A DNA stretch of 64,000 nt, from NCBI GenBank assembly GCA_027487695.1, contig JAIYDB010000055.1, positions 1 to 64,000 on the forward strand, given 5' to 3'. This document shows positions 18,660-27,747 of this stretch, in pieces. Under the pieces are notes generated by a model that saw only the letters and a list, made by a program, of their open reading frames with translations, was not told the origin of the DNA and did not search any database. Both the position numbers and the translations under genes were made by a program. Source of the stretch: Cytophagaceae bacterium (GTDB taxonomy: Bacteria; Bacteroidota; Bacteroidia; Cytophagales; Flexibacteraceae). Numbering within the stretch: the stretch's first letter is position 1; every line of letters begins with the position of its first letter.

Positions 18660-19751
18660 ATGACTGAGTTGAAAGAACTGGCTGCTACGAAAGGATTTTC
18701 TTTGTTTGAAGAATTTTCTACAACCAACCACGAACAAGTAGTTTTTTGCCACGATGCAGAAACAGGCTTAAAGGCTATTATTGGTATTCATAATACCGTA
18801 TTAGGACCAGCACTTGGCGGTTGCCGTATTTGGAACTATGCTACTGAGCAAGAAGCCCTAAACGATGTATTGCGTTTGAGCCGTGGTATGACCTACAAAA
18901 ATGCCATCAGCGGTCTTAATTTGGGCGGTGGTAAAGCGGTAATTATTGGCGATAGCCGCACTATTAAAACCAAAGAGTTTATGCAACGCTTTGGTAGGTT
19001 CGTAAACGACCTAGGTGGAAAGTATATCACTGCTGAAGATGTTGGTGTAAATACTTCTGATATTGAGAATATGTACCAAGTTACTAAGCACGTAAGTGGT
19101 AAACCACAGCACTTAGGTGGCGGTGGCGATCCATCGGTATTTACTGCTTATGGCGTGTACTTGGGTATGAAGGCTTCTGCAAAGAAGGCATTTGGTACCG
19201 ATAGCCTTGCGGGCAAGCGTATTGCTGTACAAGGTGTAGGCCACGTAGGTAGCCTATTATTAGGTCACTTACAAAAGGAAGGTGCAATTTTATCTGTATC
19301 TGATTACTTTGAAGATAAGGCTATTGATGCCGCTTCAAAATTTGGTGCTACTATGGTTGGCTTGAACGATATCTATGATTTAGATATTGATATTTATGCT
19401 CCTTGTGCCTTGGGTGCAACTTTAAATGACGATACTATTGGCCGTTTAAAGTGTGCAGTTGTAGCTGGTGCAGCTAACAACCAGTTAAAGGACGAAGTAA
19501 AACACGGTAACGAACTTACAGCAAAGGGCATTATCTATGCTCCAGATTTCCTGATCAATGCTGGTGGTGTAATTAACGTGTACCAAGAAGTTTTAGGTTA
19601 CGATGAAGCTGCTGCTTACGCATCGGTTGAAAAGATATACCAATTCACTGCCGATTTGTTAGATAAAGCTGATAAAGAAGGCATTACTACGCATCAGGCC
19701 GCTTTAAATACTGCAGAAGCACGTATTGCTGCTGCAAAAGCAAGTAAATAA
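18660..19751 (+). CDS. Leucine (branched-chain amino acid) dehydrogenase
   Basis: This enzyme deaminates Leu, Val or Ile to the 2-oxo acid with NAD+. It has 363 residues, the usual length for leucine dehydrogenase. GPALGGCRIW, MTYKNAISGLNLGGGKAVI (active-site Lys80 and Lys92) and the Rossmann motif IAVQGVGHVG (about 188-197) match that group; the spacing of the two lysines equals that in characterised enzymes. An E2 subunit and an acyl-CoA dehydrogenase elsewhere in the window could act later in branched-chain degradation, but this is inference. A possible -7 element TAATTTTG lies at 18585. The next gene begins seven bases after the stop. Confidence 0.93.
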   Translation: MTELKELAATKGFSLFEEFSTTNHEQVVFCHDAETGLKAIIGIHNTVLGPALGGCRIWNYATEQEALNDVLRLSRGMTYKNAISGLNLGGGKAVIIGDSRTIKTKEFMQRFGRFVNDLGGKYITAEDVGVNTSDIENMYQVTKHVSGKPQHLGGGGDPSVFTAYGVYLGMKASAKKAFGTDSLAGKRIAVQGVGHVGSLLLGHLQKEGAILSVSDYFEDKAIDAASKFGATMVGLNDIYDLDIDIYAPCALGATLNDDTIGRLKCAVVAGAANNQLKDEVKHGNELTAKGIIYAPDFLINAGGVINVYQEVLGYDEAAAYASVEKIYQFTADLLDKADKEGITTHQAALNTAEARIAAAKASK

Positions 19752-19758
19752 GCGCTTT

Positions 19759-20775
19759 ATGAAACTCCTTAAAACAGTATTAAGCTATGGGCTACCATTG
19801 GTATTTGCCGCATTATTGGTTTGGTACACGTTTAAAGGGGTAGATATAGAGCAAATGTGGTTAAGCATAGCCGATGCTAACTACTTTTACATAGTACTTT
19901 CTGCATTGCCAATGACGGTTGCCCACTGGAGTAGGGGCCGTCGTTGGCAATTGCTTTTACAACCCTTAGGACACAAACTCACCTCGTTTGATGCTTTTTT
20001 GGCCGTAATGAGTGGGTATTTTGGAAACCTAATTGTGCCCAGAATGGGTGAGGTAACACGCTGTGCAGTTTTGCAAAAGCGTAATAACATCCCACTAAAC
20101 GAAAGTGTAGGCACGGTAGTAGTTGAACGCGTATTCGATATTGTAATGCTGCTGTTTATTACTGCTTTAGCCTTTGTTTTTGAGTTCACTAAACTCACTA
20201 CTTTTTTTACCGATAAGCTCGCTCAAAAGCAAGCATTAGCCAATGCCCAGCCGCAAACCAATAATAATGGACTACTTATTGGCTTGGTAGTAGGATTAGT
20301 TGTAGTGTTGCTATTAGGGTTTATTGCTTTCAAATTCAGGGATAGGCTTATGAACAATAAGTTCTTCCCTAAAATTAAGCAGTTCTTGTTAGGGCTTTGG
20401 GAAGGGATACTTTCCATCAAAAAACTAGAGCGACCGAAGGAATTTATATTTCATACGGTACTTATTTGGGTAGGATATTATTTCACCCTTTACCTATCTA
20501 TGTTTGCCTTAGGTGCCACTGCAAATCTTGGCATACTCGCGGCATTTACCATTTTAGTGGTTGGTAGCTTTGGTATGGTAGCACCTGTTCAAGGTGGTTT
20601 AGGGGCTTATCATTGGATTGTAACTATGGGCTTGGTTGAATTGTACCAAGTAGAAAAGATACCTGCAGCTGGAGCAGCTACTTTATTTCATACCTCACAA
20701 ACCATTTATACCTTTTTGGTTGGGGCTTTATGCAGTTTGTGGGTGTTGGTAGATAAAAGTAAAGTGAAAGGGTAG
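19759..20775 (+). CDS. Flippase-like membrane protein (UPF0104 / lysylphosphatidylglycerol synthase TM region family)
   Basis: This 338-residue integral membrane protein, starting at ATG 19759, has about eight helices. Family features include [28 protein letters not shown] near residue 100, and a glycine-rich C-terminal segment [13 protein letters not shown]. Members are proposed lipid flippases or transporters; MprF uses a similar membrane domain. It lies between leucine dehydrogenase and rfaE2; the rfaE2 and metallopeptidase neighbours suggest an envelope-related role. No substrate can be assigned. Confidence 0.85.
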   Translation: MKLLKTVLSYGLPLVFAALLVWYTFKGVDIEQMWLSIADANYFYIVLSALPMTVAHWSRGRRWQLLLQPLGHKLTSFDAFLAVMSGYFGNLIVPRMGEVTRCAVLQKRNNIPLNESVGTVVVERVFDIVMLLFITALAFVFEFTKLTTFFTDKLAQKQALANAQPQTNNNGLLIGLVVGLVVVLLLGFIAFKFRDRLMNNKFFPKIKQFLLGLWEGILSIKKLERPKEFIFHTVLIWVGYYFTLYLSMFALGATANLGILAAFTILVVGSFGMVAPVQGGLGAYHWIVTMGLVELYQVEKIPAAGAATLFHTSQTIYTFLVGALCSLWVLVDKSKVKG

Positions 20776-20815
20776 GTTTTTAGTTTATCTTGCTGAGCAA
20801 TTAGAACTTTTAATT

Positions 20816-21310
20816 ATGTCGTTTCCATCTACTGCCTATAAAATTGAAGCTGATTGGCATATTGCTGCCGCCCAAGTAGTTGCTTGGCAACAAGCTGGAT
20901 TGCAAGTTGTGTTTACCAATGGCTGTTTTGATATTCTGCATCAAGGTCATGTAGATTATTTAGAGGCAAGTAGAGCCAAAGGCGATAAGATGGTACTTGG
21001 TTTAAATACAGATAGGTCGGTAAGTAAAAACAAGGGGCCTTTAAGACCAGTTGTGCCTCAAGAAGCTAGGGCAAGAGTGCTTGCTGCTTTAGCCTGTATA
21101 GATCTGATTGTATTTTTTGAAGAAGAAACCCCACTTGAGCTTATTACTAAGCTAGCACCTGACATTCTGACAAAAGGAGCAGATTATTCATTAGATACCA
21201 TAGTAGGCGCAGATTTTGTTTTAAATAATGGAGGAAGGGTTGAAACCGTTTCTTTGGTAGAAGGCTTTAGCACTACCAACATTATAAACAAGATTAAACA
21301 AGCCTATTAG
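20816..21310 (+). CDS. rfaE2: D-glycero-beta-D-manno-heptose 1-phosphate adenylyltransferase
   Basis: This 164-residue cytidylyltransferase-fold enzyme is expected to make ADP-heptose for lipopolysaccharide. The nucleotide-binding motif [18 protein letters not shown] contains the HxGH catalytic histidines, and [18 protein letters not shown] and [12 protein letters not shown] complete the RfaE C-terminal-domain pattern. It is the stand-alone form, without the kinase domain of fused HldE. The stop is four bases before the next start, so it is cotranscribed with the metallopeptidase. Confidence 0.92.
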   Translation: MSFPSTAYKIEADWHIAAAQVVAWQQAGLQVVFTNGCFDILHQGHVDYLEASRAKGDKMVLGLNTDRSVSKNKGPLRPVVPQEARARVLAALACIDLIVFFEEETPLELITKLAPDILTKGADYSLDTIVGADFVLNNGGRVETVSLVEGFSTTNIINKIKQAY

Positions 21311-21314
21311 AATT

Positions 21315-22004
21315 ATGGCAGGACTCCTATATCTCCTGATGTTTGCCCTTATGGGGGTATCATTCTGGTTACAGTACAAACTCAAATCAAAGTTTGAGGA
21401 ATATGGTGCAACACGTTTAAGTTCAGACTTAACAGGTGAAGAAGCAGCTAAAATGATGCTGCGCGATAATGGTATTTACGATGTGAAAGTTCTTTCTGTA
21501 GAAGGAAGGCTAACTGACCATTACAACCCAATGGATAAAACCATTAACCTGAGCCATGCTGTGTATTTTGGTAGAAATGCAGCAGCTGTTGCAGTAGCCG
21601 CTCACGAAACTGGTCACGCTGTTCAACATGCAACTGCCTATAGCTGGTTGCAATTAAGGAGCCAGTTAGTGCCTGCAGTAAGTATAGTATCTGGGTGGAT
21701 GCCTTGGCTATTATTGATTGCCATTTTCACAGCGCAGTTTTCATTAATACCAGCAGGATTGGTGGTGATTTTCTTTGGGATAACGGCAATATTTTCAATT
21801 ATCACTTTGCCAGTTGAATTTGATGCTAGTAATAGAGCTTTGGCTTGGATAAAGAACAGAAATGTAGTTACTCCACAAGAGTATGCAATGAGTAAAGATG
21901 CATTGTGGTGGGCTGCCACCACCTATGTTGTGGCAGCATTAAGCGCAATTGTAACCTTTTTATTTTATGCGCTAAGATTTTTTGGAGGTTCCAGAAGAGA
22001 TTAG
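21315..22004 (+). CDS. Neutral zinc metallopeptidase, YugP-like
   Basis: This 229-residue membrane-bound peptidase of the Zn_peptidase_2 family has an N-terminal helix (2-20), a zinc site HETGH at about 96-100 within AAHETGHAVQHAT, and two further membrane regions (about 125-165 and the C-terminus, TTYVVAALSAIVTFLFYALR). FDASNRAL provides the family's downstream conserved motif. Substrates are unknown. It ends an operon with rfaE2 and is followed by a terminator. Confidence 0.9.
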   Translation: MAGLLYLLMFALMGVSFWLQYKLKSKFEEYGATRLSSDLTGEEAAKMMLRDNGIYDVKVLSVEGRLTDHYNPMDKTINLSHAVYFGRNAAAVAVAAHETGHAVQHATAYSWLQLRSQLVPAVSIVSGWMPWLLLIAIFTAQFSLIPAGLVVIFFGITAIFSIITLPVEFDASNRALAWIKNRNVVTPQEYAMSKDALWWAATTYVVAALSAIVTFLFYALRFFGGSRRD

Positions 22005-22028
22005 TGTATTGGAATAATGAAATTCATT

Positions 22029-22064
22029 ACCGACCTTTGAAAACCAAACAGAGGTCGGTTTTTT
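22029..22064 (+). terminator. Rho-independent terminator after the metallopeptidase gene
   Basis: An 8-bp stem (accgacct 22029-22036 with aggtcggt 22052-22059) is followed by T to 22064. It lies 25 bp past the stop. Confidence 0.83.
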
Positions 22065-22165
22065 ATGCAAAAATTTTAATCTGGTTCTAAACTTTCTTAA
22101 ATTACAAACGGTAATATAAAGTAAGTAACTTTAACTTTCTATCTGAAAACTACACCACCACAAAA

Positions 22166-23305
22166 ATGAATTTTACCCTTACCGAAGAACATTTAGCCGT
22201 ACAACAAGCAGCCCGCGAATTTGCCAAAACCGAATTATTGCCTGGCGTAATTGAGCGCGACGAACACCAAAAATTCCCAACTGAACAAGTAAAAAAGATG
22301 GGGGAACTTGGTTTCTTAGGTATGATGGTGAGCCCTGAATATGGCGGTGGCGGTATGGATACCATTAGTTATGTACTTGCTATTGAAGAATTAAGCAAGG
22401 TAGATGCTTCTGCTTCTGTTATTATGTCGGTTAATAACAGCCTTGTATGTGCTGGTATTGAAAAATACGGTAACGAAGAACAAAAGCGCAAATATTTACC
22501 TCGTTTAGCAAGTGGCGAAATAATTGGTGCATTCTGTTTAAGTGAGCCAGAGGCAGGTTCAGATGCTACTTCTCAGCATACAACTGCTGTAGATATGGGC
22601 GATCATTATTTAATTAACGGGACAAAAAACTGGATTACTAATGGGAGCACCGCATCGGTTTACTTGGTAATTGCCCAAACTAATATAGAATTAAAGCATA
22701 AAGGTATCAATGCCTTTATTGTAGAAAGAGATACCCCAGGCTTTACCGTAGGTTTGAAAGAAAACAAACTAGGTATTAGAGGTTCAGATACCCACAGCCT
22801 TATGTTTACCGATATGAAAGTGCCAAAGGAAAATAGAATTGGACCGGATGGTTTCGGTTTTAATTTTGCTATGAGTGTACTTAACGGTGGCAGAATTGGT
22901 ATTGCTGCGCAAGCCTTGGGCATTGCAAGCGGTGCTTATGAATTGGCTTTGAATTACAGCAAGGAGCGTAAAGCTTTTGGCAAACCTATACACCAACACC
23001 AAGCAATTGCATTTAAGTTGGCTGATATGGCTACTAATATTGACGCAGCTCGTTTGTTATGCTTACGTGCCGCATCGTTAAAAGATGCTGGTCAGGACTT
23101 TGCTCGTGCAGGTGCTATGGCTAAACTATTTTCTAGCCAAGTAGCTATGGATACTACTGTAGAAGCAGTACAGGTTCATGGTGGCTACGGCTTTGTAAAA
23201 GAGTTCCATGTAGAGCGTTTAATGCGCGATGCAAAAATTACCCAGATTTATGAAGGTACTAGCGAAATTCAGAAAGTTGTAATTTCTAGAGATTTACTTC
23301 GTTAG
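22166..23305 (+). CDS. Acyl-CoA dehydrogenase, short/branched-chain type
   Basis: This FAD enzyme makes the 2,3-double bond in acyl-CoA and passes electrons to electron-transfer flavoprotein. At 379 residues it has the standard length. Signatures include CLSEPEAGSDA, the FAD/acyl site MSVLNGGRIGIAAQALG, QVHGGYGFVKEFHVERLMRD, and IYEGTSEIQ, where Glu363 is the catalytic base position of short- and medium-chain enzymes. It is transcribed alone; an AraC regulator follows. The chain-length preference cannot be set from sequence alone. Confidence 0.95.
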   Translation: MNFTLTEEHLAVQQAAREFAKTELLPGVIERDEHQKFPTEQVKKMGELGFLGMMVSPEYGGGGMDTISYVLAIEELSKVDASASVIMSVNNSLVCAGIEKYGNEEQKRKYLPRLASGEIIGAFCLSEPEAGSDATSQHTTAVDMGDHYLINGTKNWITNGSTASVYLVIAQTNIELKHKGINAFIVERDTPGFTVGLKENKLGIRGSDTHSLMFTDMKVPKENRIGPDGFGFNFAMSVLNGGRIGIAAQALGIASGAYELALNYSKERKAFGKPIHQHQAIAFKLADMATNIDAARLLCLRAASLKDAGQDFARAGAMAKLFSSQVAMDTTVEAVQVHGGYGFVKEFHVERLMRDAKITQIYEGTSEIQKVVISRDLLR

Positions 23306-23327
23306 TACTAAAGCACGCGCTCATTTA

Positions 23328-23386
23328 AAGTATAAGATTAAACGGCTTTCTGCAATGTGCTGAAAGTGTAGTTTAATCTTATGCTT
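23328..23386 (+). terminator. Long hairpin after the acyl-CoA dehydrogenase gene
   Basis: The arms 23328-23343 and 23371-23386 pair over 16 bp with one G-U pair. Within the loop, ctttc and gaaag can form a second small stem. It is probably the end of the upstream transcript, although no clean T run follows. Confidence 0.6.
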
Positions 23387-23463
23387 ATTTGTAACTGATT
23401 ATGTGCTATTTATATATTCTACTTCCTTCACCCCCTTCTCCGAAACAGTAACACTCACAAAAA

Positions 23464-24384
23464 ATGGAAAACTTCAACAGGATAATTGAATCGTTAAGCG
23501 TGCGATACATAAAAGCACGCAACTTGGTTTTGTTGAAACCACTAGAAATTGAAAATTACTTCGATGTTGAAAACACAATCATCTATCTTAACAAAGGTGA
23601 TGTGGTTTTTAATGACATTATTGCAAAAGAGGGTTCTATTTTGTTCATCCCAGCCGGACGTACTGCTAATCTAGCTTATGTAACTGGTAGTTCTGAACAA
23701 CTTTCTTATCAAAAGTTTATTGGAATGGCCGAAAATTTTTTCGACCTCAATAAAAATCCTGATATTAAAACAGTAGAGCGCTCTAACTATATCCTATTCA
23801 ACTTTGAAGCTAAGATTTTTGATAGCGTTAACTTCTTTTCTTCTCTAGATATACCTCCATTTATCATAAAGAATGCTCCTAAAATTGAGGAATTGGTCCT
23901 TGAAATTTTCAAGGAGCAAGTAAGTAAAGAAGCAGGAAGAGAACTTATGCTCAAGAACTATACTGAACGTATGGTGATTGAAATTATAAGACACATTATT
24001 AATAAAAAGCTATTTATAGAACAGCTAACTACTAACGCTACTTATTTTAGAGACCCTCGATTGGTGAACGTGTTTTCCTACATCAAGTCTAATTTAGATG
24101 GCGATTTAAGTAATAAGGCCTTGGCTGCTGTGGCTGAAATTTCTGAAGATTATGTTGGTCAGTATTTTAAGGTACTAACTGGGATAAATCCTCAAGATTA
24201 TATTGAGTACCAACGTATGGAAGGTGCCATTCATTTATTGCGTACTTCAAACTTATCTATTGCCGAGATTAGCAATATGGTAGGCTATAAAGGCACTGCT
24301 TATTTCTGTCGCCGATTTAAGATGATGTTCGGCATACCGGCAGGGCAAATGCGCAAGCGTGATAGCTTGATTAATTTAGATTAG
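23464..24384 (+). CDS. AraC-family transcriptional regulator
   Basis: This 306-residue protein has a cupin-like sensing N-terminus (about 1-190) and a C-terminal double helix-turn-helix. The first HTH is KALAAVAEISEDYVGQYF; the second includes LSIAEISNMVGYKGTAYFCR followed by the family ending RRFKMMFGIPAGQMRKR. The effector is unknown. It has its own terminator at 24409-24441. The convergent SDR gene lies downstream, and the acyl-CoA dehydrogenase gene upstream could be a target, but no operator was identified. Confidence 0.92.
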   Translation: MENFNRIIESLSVRYIKARNLVLLKPLEIENYFDVENTIIYLNKGDVVFNDIIAKEGSILFIPAGRTANLAYVTGSSEQLSYQKFIGMAENFFDLNKNPDIKTVERSNYILFNFEAKIFDSVNFFSSLDIPPFIIKNAPKIEELVLEIFKEQVSKEAGRELMLKNYTERMVIEIIRHIINKKLFIEQLTTNATYFRDPRLVNVFSYIKSNLDGDLSNKALAAVAEISEDYVGQYFKVLTGINPQDYIEYQRMEGAIHLLRTSNLSIAEISNMVGYKGTAYFCRRFKMMFGIPAGQMRKRDSLINLD

Positions 24385-24408
24385 TTAGACATTATATATA
24401 TAAAAGAT

Positions 24409-24441
24409 GGGCTGTCTTGTAAGTAAGCAGCCCTCTTTTTT
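24409..24441 (+). terminator. Terminator after the AraC regulator gene
   Basis: A six-base GC stem (gggctg 24409-24414 with cagccc 24428-24433), extendable past one bulge by an AGA/TCT pairing, is followed by a T run to 24441. Confidence 0.75.
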
Positions 24442-24455
24442 AGTAGAATATATAC

Positions 24456-25478
24456 TTACTGATTGCTTTTTAGAACAAGTGCTACAGATTTTGCTGTGTC
24501 TAAAACCATCTTTTCAAAGGGAATTGGTTTCCAATTAAACACCTTCTTTGTCTCGCTAATATCGGCATCGTAGGTAATTCCTATAAATGGTAAGGCTCCT
24601 CTAACTTCTGCCAAGAAGTTAGCCATGAATTTTAACATAAAATCTGGGGCAACTGTGGTGCTTACTTTAGCGTAGCCATTAGATTTTAAGATAGTTGCCA
24701 GCTGCTTTAAGCTATACGATTCTTCTGAAGAAACAATAAATCTCCTGCCTGCTGCTTGGTCGTTTTCCAATGCTTGTACATGAATTTTTGCAATATCCCG
24801 AACATCTGACATAACACTAATAGCATTTGGAAGCATAGGAAGTTTGCCAGTTATTAGCTTTTTAAACGCATCCATACTTTCCCCATTTAAATTACCTGTT
24901 AATGTGGGTCCGTAAATGGGTCCAGGATTAATAACTACTAATTCTAGCTTATCAGGACCTTCCTGGGTGTTAATGAATTCCCAAGCGCTTTTTTCTGCTA
25001 AAGTCTTGCTTTTGAGGTAAGCAGTAACATTTTTAGCGTTTACATTAGTCCAGCTATTTGTGGTAAGCATAATAGAAGTATTCGCATCGCCAAGCATTGC
25101 AACGATAGATGATGTTAATACAACTCTTTTTAGACCTGCCTCTTTAGCTGCTTTTAACGCTCTTAAAGTGCCATCTACAGCTGGTTTAATTAATTCATTC
25201 TCGTCTTTTGGTTCTTTTACAACGAAAGGCGAGGCCACGTGTAGCAGGAAATCACAACCTGCTAGTGCAGTTTCCCAGCCTTCATCTTTTGTGAGATCTA
25301 GCGTACAAAATTCTAGCCTTCCTGTTGAATCAACTTGTTTGTTAATTCCATTTACAACTTCACTTGTTTTAGAGAGGTTCCTTACAGAACCTTTTACAGC
25401 GTAGCCTTTTTTTAGTAATTCGGCAGCACAATGCGAGCCCACAAATCCAGAAATTCCGGTAACAAAAACCTTTTGCAT
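24456..25478 (-). CDS. NAD(P)-dependent epimerase/reductase of the extended SDR family
   Basis: This 340-residue short-chain dehydrogenase has the nucleotide motif TGISGFVGSH (Gly8, Gly11, Gly14), catalytic serine in LTSSIVAM (about 123) and Tyr154/Lys158 in YLKSK. The pattern is closest to the dihydroflavonol-4-reductase / aldehyde reductase subgroup. It is 69 bp downstream of the DUF1330 gene on the same strand and is probably transcribed with it under the HxlR regulator. The physiological substrate is unknown. Confidence 0.88.
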   Translation of the reverse strand: MQKVFVTGISGFVGSHCAAELLKKGYAVKGSVRNLSKTSEVVNGINKQVDSTGRLEFCTLDLTKDEGWETALAGCDFLLHVASPFVVKEPKDENELIKPAVDGTLRALKAAKEAGLKRVVLTSSIVAMLGDANTSIMLTTNSWTNVNAKNVTAYLKSKTLAEKSAWEFINTQEGPDKLELVVINPGPIYGPTLTGNLNGESMDAFKKLITGKLPMLPNAISVMSDVRDIAKIHVQALENDQAAGRRFIVSSEESYSLKQLATILKSNGYAKVSTTVAPDFMLKFMANFLAEVRGALPFIGITYDADISETKKVFNWKPIPFEKMVLDTAKSVALVLKSNQ

Positions 25479-25547
25479 AGATGTTCTTTAATTACATAAT
25501 GCCCAATGGCTATAAATAGCCACCGAGCATGATTTCCATTTGGATAT

Positions 25548-25874
25548 TTACACTAACGACTCTAACATTATTACCCTGCCTGCTTCAAGTTGCATTTCAT
25601 TGATGCGCAAGTTTTTATAAGATTGGTAGTCTTCGTCGTTGTACCAAGCCAATGCCTTTTCCATACTTGGAAAACGAAGAATTGCCGCCCAATTACCGTC
25701 CCATTCCCCTTCTTTAACTAAAGGAGTAGGTGTGCCAGCTATCATTTCTCCTTCATGTTTATGAAGAATAGGAAATACAAAGGCCGCATAACGTTGGTTT
25801 AGGTCTTCTAGGCTGCTCACTTTCATGTTTACAGTTACGTAAGTAGTTTTTGCTACAAGGTTGGCATCGTTCAT
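25548..25874 (-). CDS. DUF1330 family protein
   Basis: Starting at ATG 25874, the protein has 108 residues and a ferredoxin-like small fold typical of DUF1330, with WAAILRFPSMEKALAWYN as the conserved core and YQSYKNLR after it. A longer in-frame reading from 25979 would run through the promoter region and is rejected. DUF1330 proteins are often paired with redox or aromatic-compound enzymes. It diverges from hxlR and heads a pair with the SDR gene. Confidence 0.85.
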   Translation of the reverse strand: MNDANLVAKTTYVTVNMKVSSLEDLNQRYAAFVFPILHKHEGEMIAGTPTPLVKEGEWDGNWAAILRFPSMEKALAWYNDEDYQSYKNLRINEMQLEAGRVIMLESLV

Positions 25875-25882
25875 TTGATTAC

Positions 25883-25953
25883 TTGTCGTTTTAAAGTTAG
25901 ATTGATTACTTTTGTATTGAAAGCAAAAGTAGCTTTTTACTTTCATTATGCAA
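25883..25953. promoter_or_regulatory. Overlapping face-to-face promoters and palindrome between the DUF1330 gene and hxlR
   Basis: The palindrome tacttttg-N9-caaaagta (25907-25931) has each arm equal to the TAnnTTTG -7 element, one per strand. For the plus strand a TTG at 25883-25885 lies 21 nt upstream; for the minus strand a TTG (25953-25951) lies 19 nt upstream. The two transcription starts would fall near 25920 and 25918. The palindrome could also be the binding site of the HxlR dimer, giving joint repression. Confidence 0.55.
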
Positions 25954-25970
25954 GAAATAATTTCATTAAA

Positions 25971-26402
25971 ATGGATCAATCAATTTTTAGGTGTAAGTGC
26001 CCTATTGCTTCTGCCCTAGATATTGTAGGCGATAAATGGTCTTTGGTTATCATTAGGGATATGCTATTTGCCCACAAAAAGACTTTTACAGATTTCTCTA
26101 ATTCTACAGAAAAAATAGCCTCTAATATATTAGCGGCAAGGCTCAAGTTTTTAGAGGAAATGAAAGTGCTTTCAAAAAGCAAGATGGAAGGAAATGATAA
26201 GTCGTATGTTTATACACTTACAAATAGAGGCTTAAACCTACTGCCTGTAATTGCCGAACTAACGCTTTGGAGCGACGAAAATTTAACTGAGCTTAATCCT
26301 ATTTTGGTGAAAGGCGATTACTCTCAACTTAAAACAAATAGAGAATCCTTCTTGGACGAAATAAGGCAGCGTTACATAAAAAAGTTTAATTTAGATGAAT
26401 AA
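25971..26402 (+). CDS. HxlR-type winged-helix transcriptional regulator
   Basis: This 143-residue regulator starts at ATG 25971 (MDQSIFRCKCPIASALDIVG), with the short Cys-containing lead-in common to HxlR proteins (Cys8, Cys10). The winged helix spans about 15-100: GDKWSLVIIRDML, FTDFSNSTEKIASNILAARL and YTLTNRGLNLLPV. HxlR proteins respond to electrophiles or oxidants in several bacteria. It probably controls the divergent DUF1330-SDR pair and itself through the palindrome at 25907-25931. The reading frame extends further upstream, but that would cover the promoter. Confidence 0.9.
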   Translation: MDQSIFRCKCPIASALDIVGDKWSLVIIRDMLFAHKKTFTDFSNSTEKIASNILAARLKFLEEMKVLSKSKMEGNDKSYVYTLTNRGLNLLPVIAELTLWSDENLTELNPILVKGDYSQLKTNRESFLDEIRQRYIKKFNLDE

Positions 26403-26568
26403 ACTGGGCAGTGAATAAAAACACACCACCCTGTTTAAGGCATATTTTGCCCGATTGTTTACCCTCCCTAACTTCACCACAACATTAATTCAATTCTGAT
26501 TATAACCATTTGGTTATTAAGTAATGGTATTATCGTGTTAATCAAGAACGATAAAATTAATCATCTCT

Positions 26569-27087
26569 CTAAACTTTTTTACCTTTCATTTTGCGCTTAT
26601 CAATGTTAATGCGCTTAATTACTTTACGCTTAATTTGAAGTGTAACATCCTGTTTTTCAGGATTAACGGAATGTGAATAGCCATCGTACTCTACTGTATT
26701 TTCAGGAGTGCGCTGTAAAACATAAGCACCAGAACCAGATTGAATAAAGGTAAGTCCTTTATTTTCCCCTTCTTCAAAGGCCACTTTTAAGCTATTTTGC
26801 TTTACCTCTAATAAAGCACCGGGAGTGCTTTTGCCTAACTTCACTACGTTAATATCGGTACCTCGTTTTATTACAGCTTCTCCTTTGGTTACCTTGGCAG
26901 AGTTGTTAGAGATATTCCTCCGCAAGCTCATTTTGGTATCAGTGTAGTATTGCAAGCTTGTGAGCGGGATATTGTTTTCTTCTAGGCTTGCCTTTATTTC
27001 TGGCGTGAAATATACTTTTTTGCTACAACTAGTTAAGCTTATTGCTGCAATAGTAATTGCAAATATGTGGGTTTGGTATTTTAACAT
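26569..27087 (-). CDS. Hypothetical lipoprotein
   Basis: This 172-residue protein has a signal peptide with lipobox LTSC (Cys21). The mature part is beta-rich and ends in a strongly basic tail (IKRKVIKRINIDKRKMKGKKV in shortened form: mostly Lys and Arg from about 153 on). VYFTPEIKASLEENNIPLTS recalls conserved Bacteroidota lipoproteins of unknown function. It is monocistronic. Confidence 0.72.
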   Translation of the reverse strand: MLKYQTHIFAITIAAISLTSCSKKVYFTPEIKASLEENNIPLTSLQYYTDTKMSLRRNISNNSAKVTKGEAVIKRGTDINVVKLGKSTPGALLEVKQNSLKVAFEEGENKGLTFIQSGSGAYVLQRTPENTVEYDGYSHSVNPEKQDVTLQIKRKVIKRINIDKRKMKGKKV

Positions 27088-27250
27088 ACGTTTACGAGTT
27101 TAATGTAACTGTTTAACGCAGGTTTTTTAGACTATTTTAAATGCATTAAGGCTAATGAGGCAGCGGTAAACTTGGCTTTTTTAAAGGTATTTAAAAGGCA
27201 AAGGGGCATAAGTATTACCTTTGTTTTGGTATTATAACCAACAACTCACA

Positions 27251-27745
27251 ATGACATTAGAACTAGGAACGCCTGCGGTACTTTTTCCTGCCCTATCGCT
27301 ATTGATGCTTTCTTATGGTAACCGTTTTTTGGCGGTAGCCTCGTTAATCAGGAATTTACATCACGAATATGAGGATAACCCAAATCCTAAAATCCTGAAG
27401 CAGATTAAGAACTTACGACGCAGAATCAAGATTATCAGAGATATGCAAACCCTGAGCATATCGTCGGTTTTTAGTTCTGTTTTAAGTATTGCATTTGTTT
27501 ATAATAATTTGAATGAGGTTGCTCAGGTGCTTTTTGGCTTGGCTATGTTATTGATGCTCATTTCATTAGGTTTAAGTATTTTGGAAACCTATATTAGTAC
27601 TGCCGCTTTAGATGTGGAACTGGAAGATGTTACTGAAGATATTAAAGACCATTACGCAGGCTATAAAAAAAGGATAAGGGCACAAAGAAAAAAGGGAATT
27701 GACGATGCCAATCCCCTTGATGGAACTGTTGGGAAGACTTTATAA
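27251..27745 (+). CDS. DUF2721 family membrane protein
   Basis: This 164-residue protein starts at ATG 27251; an earlier in-frame alternative start at 27221 overlaps a TACCTTTG -7 element at 27216-27223 and is rejected. It has a helix at the N-terminus (VLFPALSLLMLSYGNRF), a charged loop with a basic helix LRRRIKIIRDMQ, and two further membrane helices, as in DUF2721. Function is unknown. The stop lies two bases from the stop of the convergent methyltransferase gene. Confidence 0.82.
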   Translation: MTLELGTPAVLFPALSLLMLSYGNRFLAVASLIRNLHHEYEDNPNPKILKQIKNLRRRIKIIRDMQTLSISSVFSSVLSIAFVYNNLNEVAQVLFGLAMLLMLISLGLSILETYISTAALDVELEDVTEDIKDHYAGYKKRIRAQRKKGIDDANPLDGTVGKTL

Positions 27746-27747
27746 TC

